From assembly GCA_022824685.1 (NCBI GenBank), contig JAJDZJ010000007.1, positions 34,795 through 98,794 on the forward strand: 64,000 nt of DNA, in the 5' to 3' direction. Under the pieces are notes generated by a model. It worked only from the letters and a program-made list of their open reading frames with translations. It made no database searches and was not told the DNA's origin. Below, in pieces: positions 9,377 to 17,977 of the stretch. Source of the stretch: Caldilineaceae bacterium (GTDB lineage: Bacteria > Chloroflexota > Anaerolineae > Caldilineales > Caldilineaceae). A program made the position numbers and the translations under genes. The stretch's first letter is position 1. Each line of letters begins with the position of its first letter.

Positions 9377-10678
9377 ATGAATTCACAGACCGATATCGCC
9401 GCCTTCATCCAGCAGACGCCGCTCGTCGACACCCACGAGCACATGAGGCGCGAAGAAGACTATCTCGACGAAAGCCCCGACATCCTCAGTCAACTCTTCC
9501 AGAACTACGTTGGCGCCGATCTCTTCGTGGCGGGAGCGTCCCAGGAGGCCCTCGACAAGTTGTCCGACCAGGACGACCCCGATGTGGCCGCCCGCTTTGC
9601 CGGCATCCAGCAAGCCTGGTCCCGCGCGCAGCATACCGGCTATGGCGAAGCCGTCAGCATCATCGCCAAAGAGCTTTACAACCTCGATGAACTGACGCCC
9701 GACTCCATCGCCGCCGCCCAGGAGCGGAACGCCGCCTTCAACCGGCCCGGCGAGCGCCTGCGCCTGCTACGCGACGAGGCAAATCTGGACCACATTCAGA
9801 CCGACGCCTTCTCAATCCAGGTGACACCCGATCTTTCGGGGCCCGACTTCTTCTTCAACGACATCTCCTGGGCCGCGATGTGCTCCGGGCAACCGAACCA
9901 CGAAGAGATCGCCGAACACACGAGCCAGGAAATCACCGACCTTCCCTCCCTCAAGCGGGTCATGGAGACCATCTTCCAGAAATTCTCATCCCCCGCCATC
10001 GCCGTCAAAGCCCAGCATGCTTACAACCGCACCCTGCGCTGGCAGGAACGCAGCGATCGCGAGGCCGCCAACGCCCTCGACGTCTACCTGCGCGATGGCG
10101 AAGAGATCGAAGAAAGCGCCAGGCTCTGCCTCGGCGACTGGTGCTGGGCCCGCGGCGTCGAACTTTGCATCGAACATGACCTGCCCATGAAGCTGCATAC
10201 CGGCTACTACGCCGGCCACAGCCGTATGCCCGTCGACTACATCCGCAGCGGCAACCTCTGCCCCCTCCTCGCCAAATACCCCGATGCCCGCTTCGTCCTC
10301 ATGCACATCGCCTACCCCTACACCGAGGAACTGGTCGCCCTGGCCAAGCACTACCCCAACGTCTACGCCGACCTCTGCTGGGCATGGAGCATCAACCCCT
10401 ACAGCTCCATGGAATTCGTGCGCCGCTTCATCCACGCCGCCCCCGCCAACAAGCTGTTCCTCTTCGGCGGCGATACCGGCTTCCCAGGCGCCGCCCTCGC
10501 CTACGCCAAACAGGCTCGAAACTGGTTCACCAGGACAATGCAAGCCGAGATCTCCGAAGGCCTCCTCACCGAGTCCCATGCCATCGACCTGGCCCGCCGC
10601 TTCATGCGCGACAACCAGTATGAGTGCTTCCGCGTCGACGAAAAGAAAGAGACCCTGCGCGCCGCCGCGGCGCAGTAA
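9377..10678 (+). CDS. Amidohydrolase-superfamily metal-dependent hydrolase
   Basis: A 433-residue TIM-barrel protein. The first-strand metal motif is 'VDTHEH' near residue 20, with further conserved positions in 'KLHTGYY', 'LMHIAYPY' and 'FGGDTGFP', the last giving the C-terminal Asp of the amidohydrolase fold. These features match the amidohydrolase_2 / uronate-isomerase-like branch, and a sugar-acid lactone or uronate substrate would fit the flanking genes, but the exact reaction is not known. The ATG at 9377 is chosen because the 9341 alternative would overlap msrA. The sulfatase gene follows after 21 bp. Confidence 0.8.
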   Translation: MNSQTDIAAFIQQTPLVDTHEHMRREEDYLDESPDILSQLFQNYVGADLFVAGASQEALDKLSDQDDPDVAARFAGIQQAWSRAQHTGYGEAVSIIAKELYNLDELTPDSIAAAQERNAAFNRPGERLRLLRDEANLDHIQTDAFSIQVTPDLSGPDFFFNDISWAAMCSGQPNHEEIAEHTSQEITDLPSLKRVMETIFQKFSSPAIAVKAQHAYNRTLRWQERSDREAANALDVYLRDGEEIEESARLCLGDWCWARGVELCIEHDLPMKLHTGYYAGHSRMPVDYIRSGNLCPLLAKYPDARFVLMHIAYPYTEELVALAKHYPNVYADLCWAWSINPYSSMEFVRRFIHAAPANKLFLFGGDTGFPGAALAYAKQARNWFTRTMQAEISEGLLTESHAIDLARRFMRDNQYECFRVDEKKETLRAAAAQ

Positions 10679-10699
10679 CCTCCTCAGGAGTCCACCCGC

Positions 10700-12130
10700 A
10701 TGGCCGACAGCCGTCCCAACATTATCCTCATCATCACCGACCAGCAGCGCTTCGACACTATCAACGCGCTGGGCTTCGAATACATGGACACCCCCAACCT
10801 CGATCGCCTCGTCCACGAAGGGGTGAGCTTCACCAACTGCCACATCACCGCGCCCTCTTGCGCGCCCGCACGCGCCAGCCTCTTCACCGGCTACTACCCC
10901 CACACCACCGGCATCCTCAAGAACGGCGATCGCTGGACACGCTCCTGGGTCGAGGACCTCAACGCCGGCGGCTACCACTGCGTCAACGTCGGCAAAATGC
11001 ACACCTCGCCCTTCGAAACGCCCCTCGGCTTTCACGAGCGCTACGTCGTCGAGAACAAGGATCGCTATCTCGAAGGCCGCTACTACTTCGACGAATGGGA
11101 CAAGGCCCTCCGTGCCCGCGGCCATGTCAAACAGCAACGCGCCCTCTACCGCCAGCGCGACGACTACAACGAATCCCTCGGCGCATTCGACTGGGAGCTG
11201 CCCGAAGACCTGCACTCAGACATGTTCGTCGGCGATTTCGCTGCCTGGTGGCTTCGCAACAAACCCAAACCCGACGGCCCCCTCTTCCTTCAGGTTGGCT
11301 TCCCCGGCCCCCATCCCCCTTACGATCCAAGCCCCCGCTTCAGCCAGCCCTACATGGAAAAGGAGCTGCCCGTCCAGGAAGTAACCGAAGAAGAACTCGC
11401 CGGCCAGCCTCCCCCCTTTCAGGAAATGCGCGTCCACAACTCCGAGGTGGATCACGACTCCGTCATGCACCTCCTTGACCCTACGCCTGAACAGCGCCAG
11501 CGCCAGCGCGCCTACTACATGGCCAACGTCTCCATGATCGACGAAAAAGTGGGCGAGCTGCTCACCGCGCTCGAAGAACAGGGCTACCTCGAGAACGCCG
11601 TCGTCATCTTCACCTCGGACCACGGCGACTGCCTGGGCGACCACGGCCACAGCCAGAAATGGACGATGTACGACATTATCACCCGCGTCCCGACCATCGT
11701 CTGGGCGCCCAACCGTTTCGCCGGCGGCCGCACGCTCAGCCAGCTCTGCTCCCTCTTCGACCTGGGGCCTACGATTCTCGAACTTGCTGGGCTCGAGACG
11801 CCGGAGGACTTCGCGGCCGAATCCCTCCTGCCCGCCCTCGAAGGCACCAGCTGGCCCGGCCGGGAAACGGTCTTCGCCGAGCACTGCCGCGACGGGCTCC
11901 TTCCCGCCGAGTACATGTCCATGGCGCGTACCAAAGACTGGAAACTGGTTCACTTTGTCGGCGAACAGTACGGCCAGCTCTTCGATCTGGCCAATGACCC
12001 GCAGGAAGTCGTAAACTTGTGGGATGACCCTGCCCACGGGGCCCGCAAAGAGGAGCTTCTCCACACGCTGCTGACCTGGCGAATCCGCAACGGCCTGACC
12101 GCCCGGAATTGGGCGGTTGACAGCCGCTAG
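10700..12130 (+). CDS. Sulfatase (formylglycine-dependent, alkaline-phosphatase superfamily)
   Basis: A 476-residue arylsulfatase-type enzyme. The N-terminal 'IITDQQ' supplies a metal-binding Asp. The sulfatase signature CAPAR begins at Cys54, which would be matured to formylglycine by a separate enzyme not found in this window. 'TSDHGDCLGDHG' supplies the second metal Asp-His pair. There is no signal peptide, so it should act on imported sulfated sugars. AGGAG lies about 10 bases before the ATG. Lying between an amidohydrolase and a sugar-acid dehydratase, it probably desulfates an acidic sugar before dehydration. The exact substrate is not evident. Confidence 0.9.
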   Translation: MADSRPNIILIITDQQRFDTINALGFEYMDTPNLDRLVHEGVSFTNCHITAPSCAPARASLFTGYYPHTTGILKNGDRWTRSWVEDLNAGGYHCVNVGKMHTSPFETPLGFHERYVVENKDRYLEGRYYFDEWDKALRARGHVKQQRALYRQRDDYNESLGAFDWELPEDLHSDMFVGDFAAWWLRNKPKPDGPLFLQVGFPGPHPPYDPSPRFSQPYMEKELPVQEVTEEELAGQPPPFQEMRVHNSEVDHDSVMHLLDPTPEQRQRQRAYYMANVSMIDEKVGELLTALEEQGYLENAVVIFTSDHGDCLGDHGHSQKWTMYDIITRVPTIVWAPNRFAGGRTLSQLCSLFDLGPTILELAGLETPEDFAAESLLPALEGTSWPGRETVFAEHCRDGLLPAEYMSMARTKDWKLVHFVGEQYGQLFDLANDPQEVVNLWDDPAHGARKEELLHTLLTWRIRNGLTARNWAVDSR

Positions 12131-12142
12131 AGGGAGATCAAC

Positions 12143-13282
12143 ATGCAAATCACCGATGTCCGGACCATTTTCGTTGACCGCTACCTGTTCGTAGAAGTGG
12201 ACACGGACGCCGGCATCACCGGCCTCGGCGAATCCGGCGCCTGGGGCTTCCTCGAAGCGTCAGCCGGCGCTGTCGAAACCTTCAAGCGCTACCTTATCGG
12301 CCAGGACCCCCTCCGCATCGAGCACCACTGGCAGTACCTCTATCGCTGGAGCCACTTCCGCGGGGCCGCCGTCATGGGCGCGCTCAGCGCCGTCGACATC
12401 GCCCTCTGGGACATCGCCGGCAAGCACTTCGGCGTCCCCGCCTACCAGCTTCTCGGCGGAAAAGTGCGCGACAAGGCCCGCGTCTACTACCACGTCTTCG
12501 GCCAAACCAAGGAAGAGCTCATCGCCGGCTGCGCCGACGCCCGCAAGCGCGGCTTCACCGCCGTCGGACACCTTACCCCTTTCCTCGACGACAGCCGCGA
12601 CCTGCCCTACTTCAAGACCCACGTCGACATGATCGAGGACGCCATCGAAACCGTCGCCGCCTACCGCCAGGCTGTCGGCCGCGACGTCGACCTCTGTATC
12701 GAAATTCACCGCCGCCTCACCCCCAGCGAAGCCATCGTGCTCGGCCGCGGCATCGAGCCCTTCCACCCCTTCTTCTACGAAGATCCCGTCACGCCCGACA
12801 ACCTGGACGAAATGGCGCTCGTCGCCTCAAAAATCGGCATCCCCATCGCCACCGGCGAACGCCTCCACAGCATCTGGGAATTCCAGGCCCTCCTGCAGCG
12901 CGGCGCCGTCCAATTCGTGCGCCCCGACGTCTGCATGGTCGGCGGGCTGAGCCACGCCAAAAAGATCGCCGCCCTCGCCGAAGCCTTCCACGTTCAGGTC
13001 GTCCCCCACAACCCGCTCAGCCCCGTCAGCACCGCCGCCTGCATCCAACTGGCCGCCTGCATCCCCAACTTCGCTCTCCAGGAGTACCCCATCGGCGAGG
13101 ACGTGCCGCCCAAAAGCGAAATCGTCAAGACCGCCCTGGCCCAGGAAGACGGCTTCCTCATTATCCCCGACGCCCCCGGCATCGGTATCGAGCTGGCCGA
13201 GGGCGCCGCCGAGCGCCACCCTTACGTCCCGCGTGCAGTCAAAACGCGCCTCCACGCCGACGGCTCAGTGGTGGACCAATAG
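12143..13282 (+). CDS. Enolase-superfamily sugar-acid dehydratase (mandelate racemase / DgoD-like)
   Basis: A 379-residue protein with the capping N-domain and barrel of the mandelate racemase family, closest in motif order to D-galactonate and related dehydratases. The three metal ligands are spaced 26 residues apart: Glu187 (in 'IEIHRR'), Glu213 ('YEDPV') and Glu239 ('TGER'). The first is Asp in the well-studied galactonate dehydratases. A catalytic His is in 'PHNPLSP'. It should dehydrate an aldonate to a 2-keto-3-deoxy acid. AGGGAGA precedes the ATG, and the sulfatase stop is 12 bp upstream, so the two are almost surely one operon. Confidence 0.88.
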   Translation: MQITDVRTIFVDRYLFVEVDTDAGITGLGESGAWGFLEASAGAVETFKRYLIGQDPLRIEHHWQYLYRWSHFRGAAVMGALSAVDIALWDIAGKHFGVPAYQLLGGKVRDKARVYYHVFGQTKEELIAGCADARKRGFTAVGHLTPFLDDSRDLPYFKTHVDMIEDAIETVAAYRQAVGRDVDLCIEIHRRLTPSEAIVLGRGIEPFHPFFYEDPVTPDNLDEMALVASKIGIPIATGERLHSIWEFQALLQRGAVQFVRPDVCMVGGLSHAKKIAALAEAFHVQVVPHNPLSPVSTAACIQLAACIPNFALQEYPIGEDVPPKSEIVKTALAQEDGFLIIPDAPGIGIELAEGAAERHPYVPRAVKTRLHADGSVVDQ

Positions 13283-13349
13283 GCTGACGGTCCCGTAGCC
13301 CGTCAAGAGTCAGGCTGACGACACCGCGATTCCGCGCATCCGCAAATGG

Positions 13350-14207
13350 TCAGCCCCGGTCCTGCAGTACGAACCGTCTCACGGCCCAGGCCACCCCCTC
13401 ATCATCATTCGACGGCCCAACGACTGTGGCCGCGGCCTTGACTTCAGGCGGCGCGTTGCCCATCGCTACGCTGACGCCCGCTGCGCCAAACATCGGCGCG
13501 TCATTCGGGTTATCGCCGATGGCGAGAACCTGCTCGAGAGGAATCTCCAGCCTCCCGGCCACGAACCTGAGCGCCGTTCCTTTATCGGCTCTGCGGGGCA
13601 GAATGCACAGAGAATGCAGCCGGCCGTCCGGCCTGTAGTAAGTCTCGGTCCTGCACGCCTGCGAGTGCTGCGCGGCAAGTTCCTTCGCCGCGACAATCGC
13701 CTCCGGTTCATGCAGGAGCATCCGCTTCGGCTCTGCAACGAGAGCTTCCTCGTTCGTCCCCACGACGATCACCTGGGTCCGGCTCTGCGGGCCTTCCCCG
13801 CTTGGGGACAAACCGAATTCAACGGGCCCGAGTGCCTGCCCCGGCCTCTGCCGAAAATAGCTGTTGCTGCCCACGCTGGTGCTGATCTCCCAGCCATTGC
13901 GATCTGCGAGCTGGGCAATTGAGCGGGCTACATCCTTAGGGATCGTATACGACGCCCACAAGGGGCCTCCCGGGGCCGCAAAGATCTGCGCCCCGTTCGT
14001 ACAGATCAGCGGATCGCGCAAACCCAACTGCGCGCACACATGGCCGACACTGCCCGCGTTTCGCGTCGTGTTGATGACGACCCGCGCACCTGCCCGCCGA
14101 GCAGCCTGCAACTGCCGCAAGCCATCGGGCGCCGGCGTCCCATCACTGCGATACAATGTACCGTCAAGGTCGACCGAGATCAGTCGAATTGAGTGAGTCC
14201 GAGCCAT
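13350..14207 (-). CDS. Cof-type HAD-IIB hydrolase
   Basis: A 285-residue phosphatase. Motif I is 'SVDLDGTL' near residues 11-18 with the nucleophile Asp. The Thr motif is in 'INTTRN', and motif III/IV is 'GDNPNDAPMF'. These place it in the Cof family, which dephosphorylates small sugar phosphates or cofactors such as FMN or PLP; the substrate is not evident. AGGAG lies about 11 bases upstream of the ATG at 14207. It converges on the dehydratase gene, 67 bp apart. Confidence 0.88.
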   Translation of the reverse strand: MARTHSIRLISVDLDGTLYRSDGTPAPDGLRQLQAARRAGARVVINTTRNAGSVGHVCAQLGLRDPLICTNGAQIFAAPGGPLWASYTIPKDVARSIAQLADRNGWEISTSVGSNSYFRQRPGQALGPVEFGLSPSGEGPQSRTQVIVVGTNEEALVAEPKRMLLHEPEAIVAAKELAAQHSQACRTETYYRPDGRLHSLCILPRRADKGTALRFVAGRLEIPLEQVLAIGDNPNDAPMFGAAGVSVAMGNAPPEVKAAATVVGPSNDDEGVAWAVRRFVLQDRG

Positions 14208-14675
14208 TCTTTTTCTCTCCTACGGAACTGTTCAAGATTAGGGACCAAATGTCTACCCCCTCTTAACCGCGACTTCATCCGATAGCCCCGTCAAGTACAC
14301 TGTATTACACTGTACACGTCGTCATCATATGCGAGGTAATCTCAGCCCGTGTGGTCCAGTTATTTCGAAGTCGATCAGCAATGCAACGCCTTCTCAGTCT
14401 TTTGCGCAATCGTCACATGACTTGGGTGCTCAGCCTTTCTGGACTTTCCGGCTTCTCGACTTTCCTTTTGGTAAGTCGTCCGCCCGCAAAGATTCTCCCG
14501 CCCGCAAAGTTGCAACCATATTGATTCGTAGCGACAACTGAGTCGCCCCTGAAGGGAATGAAACACGGTTCGACTTCTGAATGAGTTGCGTCGCCAGGCG
14601 GCGCCCCTACCTCATTCACCTGGCATCAATGTACTGATTGCCAGACCGCTTGAACATCGCCGCGAAAGGTAGAAC
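14208..14675. other. Intergenic region with several short repeats, no gene seen
   Basis: This 468-bp spacer holds two exact copies of TACACTGTA at 14296-14304 and 14306-14314, in step with one helical turn. It has two copies of CCGCCCGCAAAG at 14480-14491 and 14498-14509. A GAATGAG/CTCATTC inverted pair at 14579-14585 and 14611-14617 encloses a GC-rich core related to the repeat at 26591. No credible ORF or RNA gene is seen. Confidence 0.6.
14579..14617. repeat. Inverted-repeat element, GTAGGGGCGCC family
   Basis: Seven-base arms GAATGAG and CTCATTC flank a core which on the minus strand reads GTAGGGGCGCCGCCTGGCGA. The first eleven bases are the same as those of the element at 26590-26600. 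It looks like a small dispersed palindromic element. Confidence 0.5.
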
Positions 14676-14906
14676 ATGGAAGCGTTTCCAAGAGCTACTT
14701 TCGACCAGAACGTGATGGGAGGCAAAGCATGTATTCGAGGGCTGCGCGTGACGGCTGGAACTGTCGTCGGACTCCTGGCAGCCGGGCGAACGACCGAAGA
14801 CATCCTGGCAGCATATCCGTACTTTGAGCGCGAAGACATCGACCAGGCCTTAGCCTACGCGGCATGGAGGCTGGAAGAACGGGAATCTCCCCTTTCAATC
14901 CCGTGA
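14676..14906 (+). CDS. DUF433 antitoxin-like protein
   Basis: A 76-residue DUF433 protein. The family pattern is clear: 'GGKACIRGLRVT', then an 'ILAAYPYFEREDIDQALAYA' type helix-turn-helix (residues about 45-66). Proteins of this family are DNA-binding antitoxins paired with DUF5615 PIN-like toxins, usually overlapping by a few bases. Here the stop at 14904-14906 overlaps a GTG that begins the remains of such a partner. The antitoxin itself looks intact. Confidence 0.85.
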   Translation: MEAFPRATFDQNVMGGKACIRGLRVTAGTVVGLLAAGRTTEDILAAYPYFEREDIDQALAYAAWRLEERESPLSIP

Positions 14907-15045
14907 TCCTCACAGTCGTGGTCGATATGAGTTTGTCTCCCCTCTGGCTGCCGTAAACCAGCACGGCAATGACCTTGCAACAGGCGCGCCGGTCGCTGTG
15001 GACGAAGCCAGAAGTCGAGTCAGGCTCTTGCCTATTGTCCGCTGA
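14903..15045 (+). pseudogene. Internally deleted DUF5615 (PIN-like) toxin remnant
   Basis: A GTG at 14903 overlaps the DUF433 stop. It opens a frame reading 'VVVDMSLSPLWL', the typical start of DUF5615 toxins with the acidic Asp of the PIN-like site, but it stops at 14954-14956. In the next frame, 14944-15045 reads 'LAAVNQHGND' and then 'VDEARSRVRLLPI', matching the typical DUF5615 C-terminus (a VDE-R-RVR-LPL pattern). The central part, expected to be about 65-70 residues, is missing, so the toxin is dead. The family match is from memory of the motifs. Confidence 0.7.
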
Positions 15046-15144
15046 GCTCGATCAAGGTGTCCCTTTCCTCTTCATCGTTCATAAAATTCTCTTTACGTGC
15101 ATGTGAATTAACCCCTCGCCGCTTTTCGCGACCAGAAAAAGACG

Positions 15145-15153
15145 TGGTATACT
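15145..15153 (+). promoter_or_regulatory. Extended -10 promoter element (TGG TATACT)
   Basis: TGGTATACT fits an extended -10 box. No good -35 is present at 17 bases. The predicted start of transcription, about 7 bases further on, falls within 4-5 bases of the ATG at 15164. Confidence 0.45.
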
Positions 15154-15163
15154 TGCCCGCAAT

Positions 15164-15268
15164 ATGAGATACGACGCACGCAAACCCCGTATTCCAGTCC
15201 CTTTCGCCATCGGCGGGCTCTCCGTCGGCGGCCTCCTCGCTCTTACTTGGCCCGCGCCAGGGAACTGA
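15164..15268 (+). CDS. Possible leaderless small ORF, 34 residues
   Basis: The ATG at 15164 begins a 34-residue ORF ending at 15268. The first ten or so residues are basic (several Arg and Lys), followed by a hydrophobic stretch rich in Gly, Leu and Ala (about residues 13-29), long enough to touch or span a membrane. An extended -10 box lies 10 bases upstream, which would give a nearly leaderless message. It precedes leuS by 167 bp and has four Leu codons, so a leader-peptide role can be imagined. No family is recognised; it may be chance. Confidence 0.3.
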   Translation: MRYDARKPRIPVPFAIGGLSVGGLLALTWPAPGN

Positions 15269-15435
15269 GTTCCACATTCCCTGCGTCTGAGCGGGCCCAA
15301 CCGCAAAATGAGATAGGCAACATGAACCGCACTGGCGCGCGCATGTTTGACATACGCCGCGTCGCCAAGGCCTTCTGATAACAGCCTAAAGACATTTGCA
15401 AGCCCAAAATCCCTCCGTGACAGGAGACGTCTACA

Positions 15436-17973
15436 ATGTCTGACAGATATAGACACGCAGAGATCGAACCAAAATGGCAGGCCGCATGGGATGAACAGGG
15501 CCTCTACGACACGGCCGAAATCCCCGGCAAACCCAAGTGGTATGCCCTGACCATGCTGCCCTACACCTCCGGCGACCTGCACACCGGCCACTGGTATGCC
15601 ATGACGCCCAGCGACGCAGCCGCACGTTTTCGCCGCATGAGCGGTTACAACGTCTTCTTCCCCATCGGCTTCGACGCCTTCGGCCTGCCCGCCGAAAACG
15701 CTGCCATCCAGAACAACGTCCATCCCCAGGAATGGACCTACGACAACGTTGAACGCATGCAAGGCCAGCTGCGCCGCATGGGCGCGATGTGGGCCTGGGA
15801 TCGCGAAGCCATCAGCTGCGACCCCGAATACTACAAGTGGTCCCAGTGGTTCTTTCTCAGACTCTACGAAATGGGGCTGGCCTACCGCGAATTCGCCCCC
15901 GTTGACTGGTGCCCGAAATGCAACACCACCTTGGCGCGCGAGCAGGTCTGGGGCGAAGACCGCCACTGCGAACGCTGCGATACACCCGTCATCAAAAAAG
16001 ATCTGAACCAGTGGAAGTTCCGTATCACAAATTTCACCGAAGAACTGCTGGACGACCTGGACAAAATCGACTGGCCGGAACCTGTGAAGACGATGCAGAC
16101 CAACTGGATCGGGCGCAGCGACGGCGCGCAAGTGACATTCCTCACCGAAGACGGCGATCCGATCGAGATCTTCACCACCCGGCCAGACACGCTCTGGGGA
16201 GCCACCTTCATGGTCCTGGCGCCAGAGCATCCGCTGGTCGACAAAATCACCACCGACGAGCAGCGCGGCGCGGTCGACGACTGCGTTGACCAGGCTGCCC
16301 GCCTGGACGAAATCGCGCGCACAGGCGAAGACAAGGAAAAGACCGGAGTCTTCACCGGCGGCTACGCCATCAACCCGGTCAATGGCGAACGCATCCCCGT
16401 CTGGGTCGCAGACTACGTGCTCATGGGCTATGGCACCGGTGCCATCATGGCCGTGCCCGGCCATGATGAACGCGACTTCGAGTTCGCCAAAAAGCACGAC
16501 CTGCCCATCGTCCTCGTTGTCCAGCCGCCGCCTGACAGCGAGGCCGGTCACGTTCGCTGCGCCGACGACCTGGCGTCTGCCTGGCCCGGCGACGGCGTAA
16601 TGATAAACTCAGGGCCCATCAACGACGCCGACGTAGGCAAAGAAGAAGGGCAAAGTGTCAAAGCGGCCATCGCCTGGCTGGAGGAAAATGACAAAGGGAC
16701 TGGCGCCGTAAACTACCGCCTGCGCGACTGGCTGATCAGCCGCCAGCGCATGTGGGGCACACCTATCCCCATGGTCCACTGCGCCAGGTGCGGAACCGTC
16801 CCTGTTCCCTACGCCGACCTGCCCGTCCGGCTGCCCGACGATGCCCAGTTCAAACCCACCGGGGAAAGCCCGCTCAACTATCACGAAGGCTTCCGTTACG
16901 TCAAGTGCCCCCAATGCGGTGGCGGCGCCGAACGCGAAACCGACACCATGGACACATTCATGTGCTCCAGCTGGTACCAGTACGCCTACGTCGACCCTTA
17001 CCACAAAGCCGGCCAGCCTCTGGCGGCAAATGACATGCCATGGGACAGCGGCCGCGGTAGCTACTGGCTGCCGGTCGACCAGTATACCGGAGGCATCGAA
17101 CACGCCACCATGCACCTGCTCTACACGCGCTTCTTCACCAAAGCGCTGCGGGACATGGGCGTCGTCGACTTCGACGAACCCATGCTGCGCCTCTTCAACC
17201 AGGGTATCATTCTCGGCCCTGATGGCGAACGCATGTCAAAGAGTCGGGGCAACGTCGTCAACCCCGACGAATACGTCGACCGTTACGGAGCCGACACAGT
17301 CCGCGGCTACCTCATGTTCATCGGCCCCTGGGAACACGGCGGGCCCTGGGACCCCAGCGCCATCGAAGGGGTCAGCCGCTTCCTCTACCGCGTCTGGGGC
17401 GTCGTCCAAGACGCGCCCGGTTCCAATGGATCTGCCGCGTCCGCAACCGCAGACGACATTCGCTCCCTGGAGCGCAAACTGCACCAGACCATTCTGAAAG
17501 TGTCCGAGGACTTTGGCAGCTTCCGCTTCAACACCGCGATCGCCGCCATGATGGAGTTCAATAACCATCTCATCAGGGTAAAGAATGCCTTCACCGGTCC
17601 CAGTTCCGGCGAAGAACAAACCGCCATCTGGCGAGACTCCGTGCGCGCACTGCTGCTGATGATGGCGCCCGTCTTTCCCCATATCAGCGAAGAGCTCTGG
17701 CAGCGGCTGGCCGCCGGCGCTGAAACCGCAAGCATTCACCTGCAGGATTGGCCCCAGGCCGACCCGCAGAAGGCCAAAGAGGACGAGATTACTGTCGTCG
17801 TTCAGGTGAATGGCCGCGTGCGCGACAAACTGAGCGTGGCGCCCAATACCGCATCCGAAGACCTGGAGACCAGGGCTCTGGCCTCCAACAACGTTCAACG
17901 CTGGACGGACGGCAAGCAGATTCGCAAAGTCGTGGTCGTGCCCGACAAACTGGTCAATATCGTCATCGGATAG
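15436..17973 (+). CDS. leuS: Leucyl-tRNA synthetase
   Basis: An 845-residue class I aminoacyl-tRNA synthetase that charges tRNA-Leu. The HIGH-type motif is HTGH at 49-52 (preceded by 'PYTSGDL'), and the KMSKS loop is 'ERMSKSRGNV' near 597-606. The CP1 editing domain lies between, with 'TTRPDTLWGATFMVLAPEHP' near 247-266 including the threonine-rich editing site. Two Cys pairs in 'CPKCNTT' and 'CERC' form the zinc module, with a further pair in 'CPQCGG'. The length is normal for bacteria. AGGAGA lies about 11 bases before the ATG. The next gene starts 4 bp after the stop. Confidence 0.98.
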   Translation: MSDRYRHAEIEPKWQAAWDEQGLYDTAEIPGKPKWYALTMLPYTSGDLHTGHWYAMTPSDAAARFRRMSGYNVFFPIGFDAFGLPAENAAIQNNVHPQEWTYDNVERMQGQLRRMGAMWAWDREAISCDPEYYKWSQWFFLRLYEMGLAYREFAPVDWCPKCNTTLAREQVWGEDRHCERCDTPVIKKDLNQWKFRITNFTEELLDDLDKIDWPEPVKTMQTNWIGRSDGAQVTFLTEDGDPIEIFTTRPDTLWGATFMVLAPEHPLVDKITTDEQRGAVDDCVDQAARLDEIARTGEDKEKTGVFTGGYAINPVNGERIPVWVADYVLMGYGTGAIMAVPGHDERDFEFAKKHDLPIVLVVQPPPDSEAGHVRCADDLASAWPGDGVMINSGPINDADVGKEEGQSVKAAIAWLEENDKGTGAVNYRLRDWLISRQRMWGTPIPMVHCARCGTVPVPYADLPVRLPDDAQFKPTGESPLNYHEGFRYVKCPQCGGGAERETDTMDTFMCSSWYQYAYVDPYHKAGQPLAANDMPWDSGRGSYWLPVDQYTGGIEHATMHLLYTRFFTKALRDMGVVDFDEPMLRLFNQGIILGPDGERMSKSRGNVVNPDEYVDRYGADTVRGYLMFIGPWEHGGPWDPSAIEGVSRFLYRVWGVVQDAPGSNGSAASATADDIRSLERKLHQTILKVSEDFGSFRFNTAIAAMMEFNNHLIRVKNAFTGPSSGEEQTAIWRDSVRALLLMMAPVFPHISEELWQRLAAGAETASIHLQDWPQADPQKAKEDEITVVVQVNGRVRDKLSVAPNTASEDLETRALASNNVQRWTDGKQIRKVVVVPDKLVNIVIG

Positions 17974-17977
17974 CCCC

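Noticed and set aside
9986..11215. 409-residue minus-strand frame opposite amidohydrolase and sulfatase
   Set aside because: It spans two unrelated genes on the other strand and shows no motif.
15079..16551. 490-residue minus-strand frame opposite leuS
   Set aside because: It is antisense to a clear synthetase and has no family motif; long antisense frames are expected at this GC.
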